64,000 nucleotides of DNA, taken from positions 1 to 64,000 of the forward strand of contig CAJQUW010006988.1 in assembly GCA_907163375.1 (NCBI GenBank), read 5' to 3'. Below, piece after piece: positions 1 to 12,400 of the stretch. Source of the stretch: Prostheceraeus crozeri (lineage: Eukaryota > Platyhelminthes > Polycladida > Euryleptidae). The notes beneath the pieces are model-generated. The model was not told the DNA's origin. It was given only the letters and a program-made list of their open reading frames with translations, and searched no databases. Every line of letters starts with the position of its first letter. Within the stretch, counting starts at the first letter, position 1. Both the position numbers and the translations under genes were made by a program.

Positions 1-600
1 TGTACAATGTCAGGTCTACTACCATTCGACTGGAGAACAAAAGAAAATTTTTAATTACATTCTCAAAATAATCCAAAATGCAACTACTACTAAGTTCCCA
101 TGAATACATTCTTAAATACCAAAGATTATGTTACATACTGAATTATATAGATCTATAAAATAGCAGTCTACTACCTTTAGCATGGAGACAAAAGAAAATT
201 TAATATACATTTCAAAAATAATCCAAAATGCAATATACTTAAGTTCCATGAAATATTCTTAAATATCAAATATAATATTACAACAATCAATCTTATCAAC
301 ATTGTAATCAATGTCAGGTTACTACCATTAGACTGGAGAACAAAAGAAAATTTAATTACATGTTCAAAAATAATCCAACAATGCAATATCTCACTAAGTT
401 CCATGAATCATTTTAATATCAAAAGATTATGTTACATACTGCCAAATAGTAGATCTATACAATAGCAGGACTACTACCATTTGACTGGAGAACAAAAAGA
501 ACAATTTAATTTACATTTCAAAATAATCCACAAATGGTTATACTTATAAAGAAGTCTTCATAAATATGTATACATCAAATATGTAAGTACATTGCACGTA
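1..600. repeat. Tandem satellite, ~150-bp unit, about 4 degenerate copies
   Basis: A block that includes CTACTACCAT, a GACTGGAGAACAAAAG core, ATAATCCA, AAGTTCC and TAGATCTATA recurs near positions 20, 170, 320 and 470. The copies differ by many small indels and substitutions, so the array looks old. It is cut by the left window edge. No gene is visible in it. Confidence 0.75.
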
Positions 601-987
601 TCTTAAAACGTGAACCACAACCCAGTTCATGTTCATAATCATCTTGGGAACCAAACCTCAATTTATTCGATAGGTGTCGGTTGATTTAAAATTTCTCTAT
701 ATAAATTTTGATTTCTTTAAAATGTTTTCTACCACAAAACTAATGGGCATTGATGCACTTAACAAAATAATATGTTGTTCATCGGTAGAATTAGATTGAT
801 AAGTTCATCAAGAATAACAATAACTTACGATAGCTAGGACTTTTAAATAGTTCAAGTTTGCCACAAATCTGTTTTTTTTATTGTCACTCAGATTCCAGAA
901 ATTCTTTTAAATCCATAATCCTTGATAAGCAGCACTTCTCAGAACGACCCATGGTGCAACTTTATCACTTGCAATCAGTTTTGAAAT

Positions 988-1254
988 TCATAGTAGCATA
1001 TCATCGATGGTAATGAAATGTTCTTTTGTAACATTGAATGAGGAATTGTAGTAAGTGTTAAGATACTGTTCTATTTTTACTGTAATATCCTCCACTTGTT
1101 TTTGAGAGTCCAATTTGTTCTTCTTTCTCGATTGAATTTCTAACTTCCACTCTTCAAAGTATTTATTCGCAGTTTCCTTGTGCTCTTCTTTAATTAAGTT
1201 TAGTAAAATCGGCATGTAAAACGAAAAAGCTTCTGCGGCAGTACGTTTTGGCAT
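988..1254 (-). CDS. Small 88-aa ORF, possible HMG-box-like domain
   Basis: The ATG sits in a good context and opens MPKRTAAEAFSFYM, followed by a charged helical stretch (IKEEHKE...FEEWKLEIQ). The pattern of basic N-terminus, aromatic AFSFYM, acidic/basic helix and a Trp-Lys pair resembles the N-terminal half of an HMG box such as the one in Maelstrom-type proteins. The match is loose and the second half is not HMG-like. No splice junction was found at either end. It could be a single-exon gene, a transposon accessory ORF or chance. Confidence 0.25.
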   Translation of the reverse strand: MPKRTAAEAFSFYMPILLNLIKEEHKETANKYFEEWKLEIQSRKKNKLDSQKQVEDITVKIEQYLNTYYNSSFNVTKEHFITIDDMLL

Positions 1255-1559
1255 TTTGCAATAAGGAAAGAAAACAGTCACTAGTTATGATTAATGGAAT
1301 TGTAAATGAAGTCTTACTTCCTACATGCTGCAATTATATGCCACGTCTTTACAAATGAATAAGTGGTGTAGCAGCTGTTTGTTCTTTCATACATGTTTCC
1401 TTTCAAATGTTTGAGTTGGAGGACACAGCTCCTTACACTGAAATGCTTTTTATTCATAAATGCGGGAAGCAGATGTTCTCTAACCTTGAATGACAATTGT
1501 AAAAGTACCTAAACTTATTGTTAAGAATATGTCAATTCCTTCAAATATTTTTAGACACA

Positions 1560-1990
1560 TGATATATTTTAAAAACCTGAAAGATGGATAAAATTCATGA
1601 ATTTGAAATTCTCAACTTTTATGATTTTCGGTGTCCTTGAACGGTCATGATTTAAGCAATGAAAATCGAACCGAAGGTTCTAGGGCTTCGCCCGATTGTA
1701 ATTCTCAAATTTGAGATTTTGAAAAATTTGAAAATTGGGTATTTTTAAAAACGCCCAAATCGGAGCGAAGCTCCTCTGGCTTTAGCCGATTTGTGAATTT
1801 AGGTCTTCATAACCTGAAAAAGGGTTCAAATTCATGAATTTATGTCGTTTTTAAAAATGTCATTTTTTGAAAAAATGGTACTTTTTGAATGGACTAAATT
1901 CATGAATTTAGGTCTTAAAAACCTGAAAAAGGGTTCAAATTCATGAATTTATGTCGTTTTTAAAGATACCAATTTTTTTGATTTTATGGT
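1560..1990. repeat. AT-rich imperfect tandem repeat around TTCATGAATTT
   Basis: A segment with CCTGAAAAAGGGTTCAAATTC, an ATTCATGAATTTA palindrome and GTCGTTTTTAAA occurs at about 1815 and again at about 1921, a ~106-bp spacing. Weaker copies lie around 1590. GGTGTCCTTGAACGGTC (about 1630) and GGTGTCCTGGAACGGTC (about 1987) bracket the block, as if a repeat had expanded between two copies of a short direct repeat. Confidence 0.55.
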
Positions 1991-1999
1991 GTCCTGGAA

Positions 2000-2900
2000 C
2001 GGTCTTTTGCCCATTACTTGTGCGACGTGATATCACAGCACGCACGCATCTCTCACTGTCTCTGGTGTCCTTAGCTGACAGCTTATTGTTTGCCATTTCC
2101 AATAGCAAGCGATACACGAATTATCCATTCGAGAAGGAGCAAGTTGTCTAATTCTGTGATATGTGCCATTTCGACATTAAGGTTACATACAATTCTTCCT
2201 TTCTAGGAAACCGAGGCGCGCGCAGATGAATCTGATTCTGTAAGAAGAGCGCTTTGTCCATCTCCTGCCCTGATAGCAGATAATCTTTCTCCGGTGCGCC
2301 TTCGAATAGCGCAGGGCAATCGGAAGATACATACACGATTTTCAACTCGAGGGCTTTGAAATAGAGGTCGATTCGCGAGTCCATTTCACAAATGAGAAAT
2401 AGCGCAGAAGTAATCTAGACGTTTCATTCGTGTCACTACTTATGGGAGCTGCCTGACTTGACACCTGTGGACATCGCTGTGTAAATTGATTGATCTTTAT
2501 TAATGGATTATCAACCAAATTACAATATAGAAAATGCGAGGAAATATCCTGAGCCGAAAATATTGATAGAACGGATGACTTATCAAACGAAATACGTATC
2601 CAGTAAGCCGAATGAAGTGATAATAGATAAATTTAGTAAATAATAGCGGTTAACCTGCGCACTACACATTATACAAACACTGAATTAACTGAAATATTTC
2701 AACAGATAACTTTTGAATTAGATGTGATGTAAAAAAAGTGCTCCTTTGGTTATAAATGTTTGACTATAGGTAAAGCAAGCCAATATTTCACGACCATTCA
2801 GATCGAATAGTGCGGACAGACTGACATCGTAAACGAATCGCTTTGTATGAATACAGTAAATCCAGTCGAAGCTCGTTAATTCGGACACGGATAATTAAGA
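2000..2900. other. No assignable gene; one short open frame
   Basis: A 78-codon open frame runs on the minus strand at 2148-2384, with composition slightly richer in GC than its surroundings. It matches no family I recognise and has no clear splice partners. The rest is AT-rich and featureless. Confidence 0.4.
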
Positions 2901-3319
2901 CTTCGGTCAATTAAGATCATACGGCCGCGGCAGTTTTTGTACATTTGGCGGCTTATATAAGTTGCTTTTGAATTCAGACCATGGGGTGTCTACACACCCC
3001 AAGACGTCGCATTTTTTGTGTATTTCTTTAACTGGATAAAGTCCGATGATGCCCTCCCAGTTTATCCTTGAGGTGAATATCACTAAAAAGTTACAGTAAT
3101 AAACTTTTTGAAGTATGAAGTCATTTCGCGGTGAAAATGTTTTTGAAAAAATGTAGCGTTGTTTACCATGGGGTGTATCACACCCCAAATATATTTTTGG
3201 TAACGAACAACAATGGAGGTTTATGATTGTGTTCTGAATGATCCTAAAAAACAATTGGTGTATTCAATTTTCTACAGTCAACAACGTGGAAATTTTATAA
3301 TAGCGTGTTCAGCACACAC

Positions 3320-4330
3320 GGTCGTTTGACAAAAAACACATCCTTTTTTTAGATTTTCTGTCACGTTCTCTTGAACACATGATGCATCGCCTTTGTTTCG
3401 GTACTGGTTGGATGATAGGCCTCATTGGCAACCTTGCCGGCTCACAAGTGCGTTGCCCTCTCTGCAGCCAATAAGAGACTTTTGACAATTGAAGTAGAAA
3501 GCGTATTCGAACTTGTCCACTTCTTTGTTCATATTCGATGCATAGAGGAATAAAACCAGTGCGTTATAGTAGCAGATGTTCAGCAAATTCATGAACAAAG
3601 TCAGAGGCCAACGTTTGCTTTTTCGAATGAAATTATAATTTCGCACCAGTTGGTCTAGTGTGTCCACATCGCACTTTCCATTATTGTAATCAAGAATGAT
3701 TTGACTCATCACTTGAAATGTCGATGTCGTGATGGTTGGTCGACAGAAGAATGACTGCTTTATTTTTCTTCGGACGTAGGATAACAATTGTTGCTTTGTC
3801 TTTGTAATCCGAATACACTGGTAAATTGTTGCCTAGTTGAATCAGGCATCATTTCCGAAGATAATTCGGTTTATTACGACGAATGGTGCCCGTCATAGTC
3901 ATTTGACGTCCAAGAAGATTTCTTGCAAGCTGCAAGCTTGTAGAAAAATTCTCCATATAGATGTGACGGCCAATCCTGTGTAGAAATCGGTCAATTGAAG
4001 TACAATACCTGACCTTATCGACCTATTTTCCGGACCATCACCAACTCTTCCTAGGTAAGGCAGTAAATTGAGAGAATAATAGGTTTTTGAATCACATAAG
4101 GCCCATAACTTTATTCCATAGCGGCCTGGCTTTGAAGGGATGAACATTTTAAAAGGACAGCGCCCTCGGAAACTGACAAGCTGTTCGTCTACAGTCTATT
4201 CCAGATCCAGGTGAATAGTTAGCTCGAAATTTAGTCACAATTTCTTCGAAAATGCGGCGCAAAGGTGCAAATTTGTCTTGAAATTTCTTTCACTCCGGCA
4301 ATCAAATCGAAGATAACGTGGAAGTTGAGT
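3320..4330 (-). pseudogene. piggyBac transposase relic
   Basis: Read on the minus strand in several frames, the region gives the DDE core landmarks of piggyBac transposases in the right order. These are DKFAPLRRIFEEI (about 4280), then FKMFIPSKPGRYGIKLWALC (about 4150-4090), then a third-Asp-region DYNNGKCDVDTLDQLVRNY and KRWPLTLFMNLLNICYYNAL (about 3690-3560). A cysteine-rich tail follows near 3330. The canonical GGVD of the third acidic site reads KCDVD here. The frame changes several times and there is no continuous product. The N-terminal third is not recognisable. Confidence 0.7.
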
Positions 4331-4665
4331 GAATCGATTTCTGGCCATGGAATCATTGAATATTGGCCCTTCCCTTGGCCGCACTCCAGAGGTCAGCCAG
4401 TCGTGTTTTTTTTTAATTCAAAGCGCCAGCAAGAAGCAACAGACCGAAAAAGTGTATAGTTCCTTCTACATTTGTTTCTTTCCAAGTATGTGTATGCTCG
4501 CTAGCTTCCTTAGTGGTGCATTCAGCTATCTTTTGAACAAGACTGGGAGAAATGAATAATTTGAAGGCTTCCGCAGGTGATGAACCACAGTGTCTTTGAG
4601 CATGCTTAGTAGGACCACTTTATTTTTTCGAATATAGGCAACAAATTGCTACGACTCTATGATAA

Positions 4666-4740
4666 GATTCCATGGTATAGTGGTTAGAGCTACAGACCAT
4701 GAAGTAGCATGACACAGGGTCGAGTTCTGAGTCGACTGCG
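4666..4740 (+). repeat. tRNA-like segment (probable SINE head or tRNA pseudogene)
   Basis: GGTATAGTGGTTAGAGC matches a tRNA D-arm/A-box and GGGTCGAGTTCTGA is a degraded B-box, spaced as in a tRNA. The acceptor stem does not close and no CCA follows, so a functional tRNA is unlikely. A tRNA-derived SINE start is more probable. Confidence 0.4.
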
Positions 4741-5333
4741 CGCGAAGAGACTTTTTCCCTTATATTATTTCTAATCTAAAATCATATATTTTCTCAATTA
4801 CAAATGTAAGAGTCAGGCATGTGTATAGTTAGGATGCGTTTGTTTACCCTTCGAAAATTGAAATTTCAGGATTAGAAAGATCTGTTTTTACATCAGTCGA
4901 TTATCCTACATATAGTCACTTAGTTTTTTCAAGATAAATTAAGTTTCCTGATACTTCGTGCAGTAAATACCATTATAGTCAGAATCCAATAAATTCATAC
5001 TCACTTTTTCTTGACATATCCATCGCTACATACAGACAAATTTTTCACAAATCCTTTTTGAAAGAGAACGCATGCAGGTGATATAATGCCAGTCAGCAGG
5101 TGAAGGATTTTCCGAAACGGTGATCAAATTTAATTCAAATTAAAACAAAAACTTGCGAAAACTGACTGCTCTATTCGTGCTTCTAGTACTATTTAACAGT
5201 GTTCGAAAATCTTTTAGTATGAAAATATTGCTAAGATTGATTAAAAGCATTTACAACAACCGATTGTGAATTGGGGTGGATCGCACCCCATGGTAAACCA
5301 TGTTACTTTTTTTCTTGGTAAAGTAAGGGTTAA

Positions 5334-7080
5334 GAGATAGAAAACCTTGTATTTATGCTCTTAACTATCGAGCTTTGACTGCAAGATACTTTGCACAGCG
5401 TTGGCGCTAACTGATGGTTCGCTGCAATGAGATAAAGTCAATTCTGGCGATGTGACATTAGACGGGCGTGAATTAGGTTACTAGTCACTTCGACCCCCTG
5501 ACATTTTGACCCCATAAATTAAGTCACCTTGACCCCATAAAATGGGGTTATCAAATCTACGCTTCTGTATAGTGCGTTGGCTACATATATAGATAAATTG
5601 ATGTGCTCTATTCAATTTCCTGCCTATTAGCGGGCTGTTACAAGCTCCATCTGTCTGTACATCGATTTTAACATCTATCAAAGATTTCAAATTCCGCGTG
5701 TTGTGGTTTATTTTCCTAATGGATATTTCGGCCTTAATTTGACACTAGACATAAGGGGTAAACATTTTCGAGTAAGCTGCAACGTTTAAAATATTTCATT
5801 TAACCAACCTCATTCCCATAGAGATTTCACTTAGTTATCTCATTTTTACATGACCACTACATGCATCATCGCGATAGGCGAACCTCTGTATAGCTGAACA
5901 TACACGAAGCTATAGCTGAATTTTCTAAAATACGCGTGCAATACGTGCTCAACTACATCGTCAAAGTAGTCTTAATTATTTTTAGTAAGCTTAATGAGTC
6001 TCATGTTTATGTTTTACAAAAAAATTTTGCAATTTTCAGGGATATCTGTGAAATTGATGAACGATAGCTTGTCAATATAGATTAATTGATATTGTTGCTT
6101 GAAGCAAATGATTTCGTCAGATCGAGAGAGCCTGTCTTAAGTCGATTGGAATTAAAGCGTCTATGCCGGTTTTATAAAAAAGTCTTATCTTCGGAAGTAC
6201 TTCATCCAGGCTCGTGAATATCCCATTCCTTGAACTGCGAATATATAAAGGGCCATATACTAACACAGAGTGCCACACTATTAGGTTTAATCGTTTTGAA
6301 TATGTTAAAGTTTTATGTGCGAATGTGTAGCCTTTAGAGTGCAAATTTAAACAGATACCGTATAAATAATGAGAGCTATGCACGGTTAATTGGATTTTTC
6401 AATCCAATTTTTCAAATCTTCAAAATTCTTGTTTCACATATCTTATCGGCTACAACGGCCAGAATTTTAGCTGAGCTGATATTTTCTATCTGAAGCCTCG
6501 TCTAGCCGTAAACCGTTCGCTCGCCTTTGGCCATGTCTAGTCACAATTTCTCCTGTGGCCACGTCATCAATTCTATTAGATAGATCTCAGAAGAAATAGA
6601 AGAGCTGTATTAAACTTTTTGCATGTTAACATTTTCTAACAAATAATCTGATAGCTGTTTTCAAGATGCGAGCGCTGCAATTGATCACAGTCCAGAGAAT
6701 GAATGTATTTCCGGTTGCGTATCAATCTTCATAACATCTCATTCTATCAACAGGAAATTGAAGAAATTACCGGGTGATTTTCGAAAATATTGGATGAGTT
6801 GTTTTCAGAACTCCAACTCTATCTGATAAACTTCACAACCTATATGATGTTTTTTATTCCTATCCTGCAGGAGCGCATGATATTGACTAATTCTTTCAAG
6901 AGACCGGTCCACTTATTCCTTGACTTACGACTGTCATTCAACGGTTTCGTTGCATGAATAGAGAGAAAGATGAGTCGCGCAAATCTGAGCCAGAGCACCG
7001 AAATGGCATTTCTCTCACTCACTAGCTCGCTATAACGTTCAGAATTTGGCAGTGACTGCTTTCTGTCTGGTTATTGAAAT
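5334..7080. other. Unassigned intergenic DNA
   Basis: Only short random open frames are present. A small repeat of GACCCCATAAA occurs at about 5510-5545 with an inverted TGGGGTTATC. I see no domain, tRNA or element end. Confidence 0.5.
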
Positions 7081-7087
7081 TGGTCGT

Positions 7088-7265
7088 AATTCCTGTGGCT
7101 CAGCAGATAGAGCTGGTCTAAACAGTGTTTCTACATCGAACTTGATGCAGACTTGCTTTTATGAATAATTAAGGTTTATATTGACCTGGGGTCTAAACAG
7201 TGTTTCTACGTCGAACTTAATGTAGACTTGCTTTAATGCATAATTAAGGTTTATATTGACCTGGA
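7088..7265 (+). repeat. tRNA-like head followed by a ~75-85-bp tandem duplication
   Basis: TGTGGCTCAGCAGATAGAGC is a good tRNA A-box and D-arm. It is followed by GTCTAAACAGTGTTTCTAC with a weak B-box (TCGAACTT). The block from GTCTAAACAG to ATATTGACCTGG is then repeated directly (about 7115-7192 and 7193-7263). This looks like a SINE whose body has duplicated once. Confidence 0.4.
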
Positions 7266-8440
7266 TGACTGGTTGACTACTTTCAATATTAGACACACGT
7301 GAGATTTTCAATTCAAAATGAAGGCAGAAGCTGTCACTGTCATTTGCATCGCTCATGATTGTCGGCATTAAAAGAGCGGTGCTACCCACGACCTGATTAT
7401 CAACTGAATCATTCAAATGACTTTTGCAGACACAAATGATTTACTGGAATCACAAAGCCACTCACATCGTTTTGAAATTATTTGCTCTGTTTGATTTAGG
7501 TACAATTTTTTTTTATTATTATTATGAAAACAGAGTATTATTTGCTCTGTTTGACTTCTGACGTACGTGGAGAAGCTTCACCATTTTAAATGCAGCTTTA
7601 TTTTTCAGGCAAAGCAGTTCTCACTGATCGGAGGCAACGGACTAAACAATTTATGCCGTCGAATATTTTAAAGGATTTTGGCTGCGGATATTTCGATGAA
7701 GTATTCATTTCACGGCAGGAACAATAAATTTCCATTCAAGAATTCCCGAATTTATCGTGCGGTATCAAACTTTCTAGACCTCATGTGACTGAGAAGGAAA
7801 TAGAGGCCTCTTTGCAGAGCGTACTAAAGCACGCAAAAGATAGATCTGATAGATCTGCAGCTGAGTAATTGTGCCTGATACCCCTTTTCTCAATAGGTGA
7901 CTCAATTTTTCATCTCTTGTATTTGGTGTTATATCTTGGGTATCTGTGTAGCTGTTATTGTGCATATAATCTAAATAGCAGGAACTTTATTAACAACATC
8001 AAACCCGCATGTTTATGTCAAAATTTTAACTGGAAAATCGATGCTTTTTTCTGACAATTTGGAGTCATCAAATTTCAATGTTATTAAGAAAGTTCCTGTT
8101 ATTTAGATTGTACTACATATGTCTTTCGATGCCTTTCATAGAACATTTTGTAACCTCCATAGAACAATTGTATTTTTCGATCGTTAATTTGTACTTTTGT
8201 GTCTTCAGTGCTTGTAAATACAATTTTCATGTGTGCACATTAAATTTTCATTGAATCGGTGCAGGTGTATTGCAAAATATTGTATTCTGTGTAATTTCGT
8301 TTTAATTCTACTACTCCTCATAACTAGGAAGCTTATTGGTTTTCAGTGGAGCAATACTGATGCACCTGCATCTTAGGGAGATAGCTAGTTTTTTACTAAT
8401 TAATATCACAATGGGAAATTTCAACTGAAGGGTAGGGGCA
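7266..8440. other. Unassigned DNA with a small inverted repeat
   Basis: An inverted pair, TCTAAATAGCAGGAACTTT near 7967 and AAAGTTCCTGTTATTTAGA near 8088, surrounds ~100 bp. TATTTGCTCTGTTTGA is directly repeated at about 7479 and 7539 around a T-rich run. No coding evidence was seen. Confidence 0.45.
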
Positions 8441-8449
8441 AATCGGTAG

Positions 8450-8655
8450 AATCGGCGACCGCAGCTACCTACAGGCGACCGCACCTCATCTGCTAGGCGA
8501 CCGCTGTTAGACCTCCGGGCGACTTCGCCCCGGCTCTTAAGGCGACCGCCCCAGGCAGTCAGGGCGGTGGACAAATAGGAATCCCCGGCGACGCTGAGGG
8601 CGACCTTTAGGCGACTCCGAAGGCGACTGACCATGGCGGTCGCGGCGACCGCTCT
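8450..8655. repeat. GC-rich cluster of GGCGAC motifs
   Basis: At least nine GGCGAC hexamers, several as GGCGACCGC, occur in about 200 bp at 20-25-bp spacing. The block is far more GC-rich than its AT-rich surroundings. An open frame on the minus strand runs through it (8311-8634) but looks like a by-product of the repeat. It could be a degenerate minisatellite or a regulatory CpG-rich cluster. Confidence 0.6.
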
Positions 8656-9534
8656 GGTTGATAGGGATTACATGTACTTGTTGTATTATTCTTACTAGCA
8701 GCAGCACAAAGCTCAATCAATACTTGCCTCCGCACCAGTCAGTCGGTAATGATGCATAATAGCGGATTAGGAAGTAAGTCTGACAAACGTTTTCCAAGAA
8801 TCCACAGGCTTACAGAACCGAAATATATCTATTTGAAATATGAGCACTTAAACAAAATATACCCAAAGCTTCTAAATATGCCGTAAGTTAATAGAGTACC
8901 GTTGTGCTTCAAAAATGTCTTCATAAACAGAAAATGAAGGGAGATTTCAGCGTCAACAAGTAGCCTCACTCTGTATGATGTAAGGGTGAAACAAGTGTAT
9001 TCCGTTAGTACTCACAAAATACGGGAATATAGAAGAATAAAATATCTCTCCATGATAATGTTGCTGATTGATTGGGGCACTGATCGATATTCAAATCCTG
9101 CATTACCATACATGCTGTGCAATGGCTACTTATAGCATTATTCATATGATGACAATTATAGCTTACTACATGTCATAACTTTCATCGTTATGGAAATTTC
9201 TGCATAAACGGCTGGCTAAATTTATAAGCATCGGCGCGCTACTGGCGAAATTGTGGCTTATGGGGCAAATATTTAGAGATGCCGTCAGTCGCCGGTACGG
9301 TGAGGGTTTTATTGGGCATGGGTCACCTCAAGTGGTGCCCTCACCTTGCCAATCCTCAAAAAAGTGGTGCCCACGACAGCCCATATGACCCATTCCTGAG
9401 CCAGCGTGGGGCCGTCAGAAGCGTGTTACTAGGGATGTCATCTGCATCACGTCTCTTGGATCTCATTGCTTAGAAAAATTGTTGCTTGTTGTAGTATGTC
9501 CACGGCAGTGAAAATTTGCATTTGACAGCAACTG
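8656..9534. other. Unassigned DNA
   Basis: I see no recognisable coding sequence, RNA or element end. A short TGGTGCCC / AGTGGTGCCCAC repetition lies near 9330-9375. Confidence 0.4.
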
Positions 9535-10302
9535 CCCTGTGGGAACGAATCTTGCGAAAAACTGGCGAATGTCAGCTGCAGAATATCATGCTTCAGTCAT
9601 ATTTGCGGGATATTCGCTGGCGAAGTTCGCCGGCGACAATTCGCGCTCTATATGTCACCTTTTACTTTTGACTTCCTCTCTTGTTTTCTTTAGTAATCCG
9701 CCTCTACAGCCGAGGCTCTATTCTCTCCCTCACCTCCTCACTATCCCCTACATATCGCTAATCTATCTAAGAAATAAATGCAGACTATCATTATTTGATA
9801 ATGATAAGATTTTGGGGAATCCGCATATATCAATTTTCATAACATCTCTTGACATTCAATAATTTACAACAATGACAAATATTTGAATAATATCATAGTA
9901 TTTACTGCGACATTTATGGTAGATAAATACTTTTTTAAGTTTAAGCCTTCGTGAATTAAAAAAGATCCCTTTTTATCAGATCAGACTGAGTATACAATAT
10001 ATTTTCATGTGAAGGTAATACGAACATTACTACTTACCACTAATTAGTTGCTACAATATCCACGATTTCGCCGGTTGGCGAAAAATCAGCTCGCATTAGT
10101 AAACAAATATCTACCAACTAATTATAGTAACTTTTTCGCCACCTGTCGTTTTTTAATTTTACACATGTTTTTGGATAAATGATGACCATTTTCACATGCG
10201 GAGATAGTTTTTACACGAAAATGAACCTTTAAAAAAATTATCCAGAAAATCGCAACCTCGCCAGATAATCTGTTGATATTAGCAAGATGCGTTCCCACAG
10301 GG
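9535..10302. mobile_element. 768-bp non-autonomous TIR element, copy 1
   Basis: The ends are inverted: CCCTGTGGGAACGAATCTTG at 9535, and a right end whose reverse complement reads CCCTGTGGGAACGCATCTTG at 10302. A second copy in inverted orientation starts at 63551 and matches this element from its right end inward for at least 450 bp, which supports a mobile family. The interior carries scattered TTCGCC/GGCGAA motifs and no transposase. No clear target-site duplication is visible, so the superfamily is undetermined. Confidence 0.75.
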
Positions 10303-11172
10303 TGTGTGATGCAACCACAATTGATCCATCATTCAGAGAGGAGCTGGAATTAAAACGGAATTATAAGAATTAGAACATTTAGAATTGTTCAGAAATTTAT
10401 GGTATTTTGTAGTCAATGAAGTAAAGTCAAGAAAAAGATAACAGTATTTGCTATCATAATCTGATGCCATTGATCCTACCATTTGTATTTTGGAATGAAA
10501 TAGTGAGCAAATAAATAAAAGATGGAATACGTTCCGTTACCAGTTTATATTGCTTAAATGATTTGCACCATATACTTAATAGCTCAAGCTTTTGGTGTTG
10601 AATGAAAAATACTTTCGGACTATTATAGAAAAATAAATACAAAGAGGCAATTTTCTCTGTGTGGGCAGCATATACAAGATATACATGCATACTTTATATA
10701 TTTACATGACTGATTTCATTTTCGTTATTTGATACTCATACACTAAGCACTATTGCTCGTTAGCCAATGATTTCATTGAATCATAAATACATTCCAGCTA
10801 TCATGCACTGTAAATGCCTCGCCACCAAAGTCGCTACTAACTCACTACGAAACATTGGCAACAAAAGTGAACACCAGGAAGTACGAGTGGCCAACACTCG
10901 CCACGAACTAATGCAGCTGTTAAACATTATCATGCCACCCCCTTTTTGTTGCCAATTGCAGGCGAATTCGTGGCGAGTGTTGCCGTGAGATCATGCAATT
11001 CCTACATTCCTATTGGCTCACTTCACCGCAAAATGCATGGCCACGTACAATTTCGCATGTGAGACTACACTACTGATTTCACTACATAGGTAGACTACGG
11101 ATGCAGAATTGTTTGCTATTGGAAAGGATTCACTAAATAGCTTTCCCTATAATTATTTACTAGCATTCCTAC
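10303..11172. other. Unassigned DNA with a 16-bp inverted repeat
   Basis: CAACACTCGCCACGAA (10892-10907) and its exact complement TTCGTGGCGAGTGTTG (10967-10982) could form a hairpin or be the ends of a very small element. Otherwise only short open frames are present. Confidence 0.5.
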
Positions 11173-11345
11173 CTGATCAATTAATTTTTGTCTATTCTGA
11201 GCTATGCAATCATCAATGATGTTTTTATCATTGATATTTGAGAGACGAGGACTAAAAAAAACGGTTCCAGAGAGACCATCAGGAGATACATAGAAAGCAA
11301 ATTTATTAGTACACAAAATTTTATTTTCATTGTAAAGGTGCAACG
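11173..11345 (-). CDS. Candidate internal exon of an unidentified host gene
   Basis: The exon is bounded by a polypyrimidine-rich acceptor (TTTTTTTACAG) and a CAG|GTAGGA donor, and is open throughout. It encodes about 57 residues that include KFAFYVSPDGLSGTVFFSPR and end QNRQKLIDQ. Codon use and composition look protein-like. The exon enters with two bases and leaves at phase 0. I do not recognise the family. Its neighbours are all repeats, so the rest of the gene must lie in or beyond repeat-filled introns. Confidence 0.45.
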
Positions 11346-11450
11346 CTGTAAAAAAAATATATGCAAATATTTCAGAAGTTTACATAATCATAGAATAATG
11401 GTACTCCTTAGCAGGACTATTGAGCACTCCCACAGGGAAACCAGACAAAG

Positions 11451-12026
11451 TCAATTTTTTTCATAACACAAAAAATTGAAAATTATCGTAAAACAATGGG
11501 CGAACGAAAAACACATGTTATCAAACACAAATCTCGACACCAGTGAGTGACATTTTAGTTTCGTCAGCAGGAAAACCAACCAACGATCAAAAAACTCCTT
11601 ATATGAAAAATTTCTGAACTGTTGCGACAAGTTCATATGTTTACACAAGATATGTGTGGCACCATCTTTAACAAAATGACCTCTGTTAACAAGAATAATT
11701 ACAATCTTTTTGTGCCGATTCAACAACATATTGAGCAAATATGCACCTATGCGAGCAAAATGCAAAATTCTATTCATTTGGCTCGCAAACACATGAATAC
11801 CCTTCTTTCGGTGGATGAGGCTATCTGGAAAAGTTAATATGTATAAAATGTAAAAATGTACAAGTAGTGCGTCAAAAGAAAAAGAAGCAACTTTCTCGAT
11901 TGATGTTTTGTCTGCGAGCATAGCAGCGCGACTTAGAACAAGATAGTAGACAATTTCTTGAAAAAGTACCTGAACAACACGTTCGATGTCAATAGAGTAA
12001 ACAGCGTACATATCTTCATCCCACAA
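11451..12026 (-). CDS. Unidentified 191-codon open frame
   Basis: This is the longest open frame in the left third outside the transposons. It is rich in Leu, Phe, His and Lys (for example HVFASQMNRILHFARIG). It shows no domain I recognise and no signal peptide. A shorter frame on the opposite strand (11622-11837) is amphipathic and equally plausible. This may be an old transposon fragment or chance in AT-rich DNA. Confidence 0.2.
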   Translation of the reverse strand: MWDEDMYAVYSIDIERVVQVLFQEIVYYLVLSRAAMLADKTSIEKVASFSFDALLVHFYILYILTFPDSLIHRKKGIHVFASQMNRILHFARIGAYLLNMLLNRHKKIVIILVNRGHFVKDGATHILCKHMNLSQQFRNFSYKEFFDRWLVFLLTKLKCHSLVSRFVFDNMCFSFAHCFTIIFNFLCYEKN

Positions 12027-12400
12027 TCAATACTTCCTCACCACTGGAATGAAGAAAGATCTTTCTTCACATTACTTAAACCACAGTACGTTCGACATGA
12101 CCACTGCGAACAATATCGGCTGGTGGAGGATGTTGAACGCTGTTAGCTTATTCTTTCAGCGCTTTCTGTCCTATAACTTAATTACTAACACAATTTCATA
12201 ACAAATTTTGTAGTTGACAAATCATCAATCGAGACTTATTGTAATCTTATCTTTTCAACGTGTAGAACACAATGCTGTATTCGATGCAGAAATACGCAGC
12301 AGGCAAAAAAGACGGCATGATCAATGCGAACAAAAAATAAGCATAGCTAGACCTGTTTCGTGTGATAGGCATTTATTCAACATTTAGCTACACTACACAG

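Larger units (their letters stand above)
2975..5333 (-). mobile_element. Decayed piggyBac-like DNA transposon
   Basis: The right end reads AAGTAAGGG followed by TTAA (5330-5333), the piggyBac terminal GGG plus target TTAA. Just inside it is a palindromic GGGGTGGATCGCACCCC motif (about 5275). Related palindromes GGGGTGT...ACACCCC lie at about 2982 and 3174 on the other side, each next to CCATGG. The transposase remnants lie between them on the minus strand. A clean left TTAACCC end was not found, so the left boundary is approximate. A tRNA-like segment (4666-4740) sits in the N-terminal side and is probably a later insertion. Confidence 0.65.

Noticed and set aside
4666-4740. Functional tRNA gene
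   Set aside because: The A-box is good, but the B-box has mismatches and the acceptor stem does not close. It was kept only as a SINE-like segment.
8311-8634. 107-codon minus-strand frame with Arg/Ser/Gly-rich sequence
   Set aside because: It coincides with the GGCGAC cluster. Composition is explained by the repeat and no family resemblance is seen.
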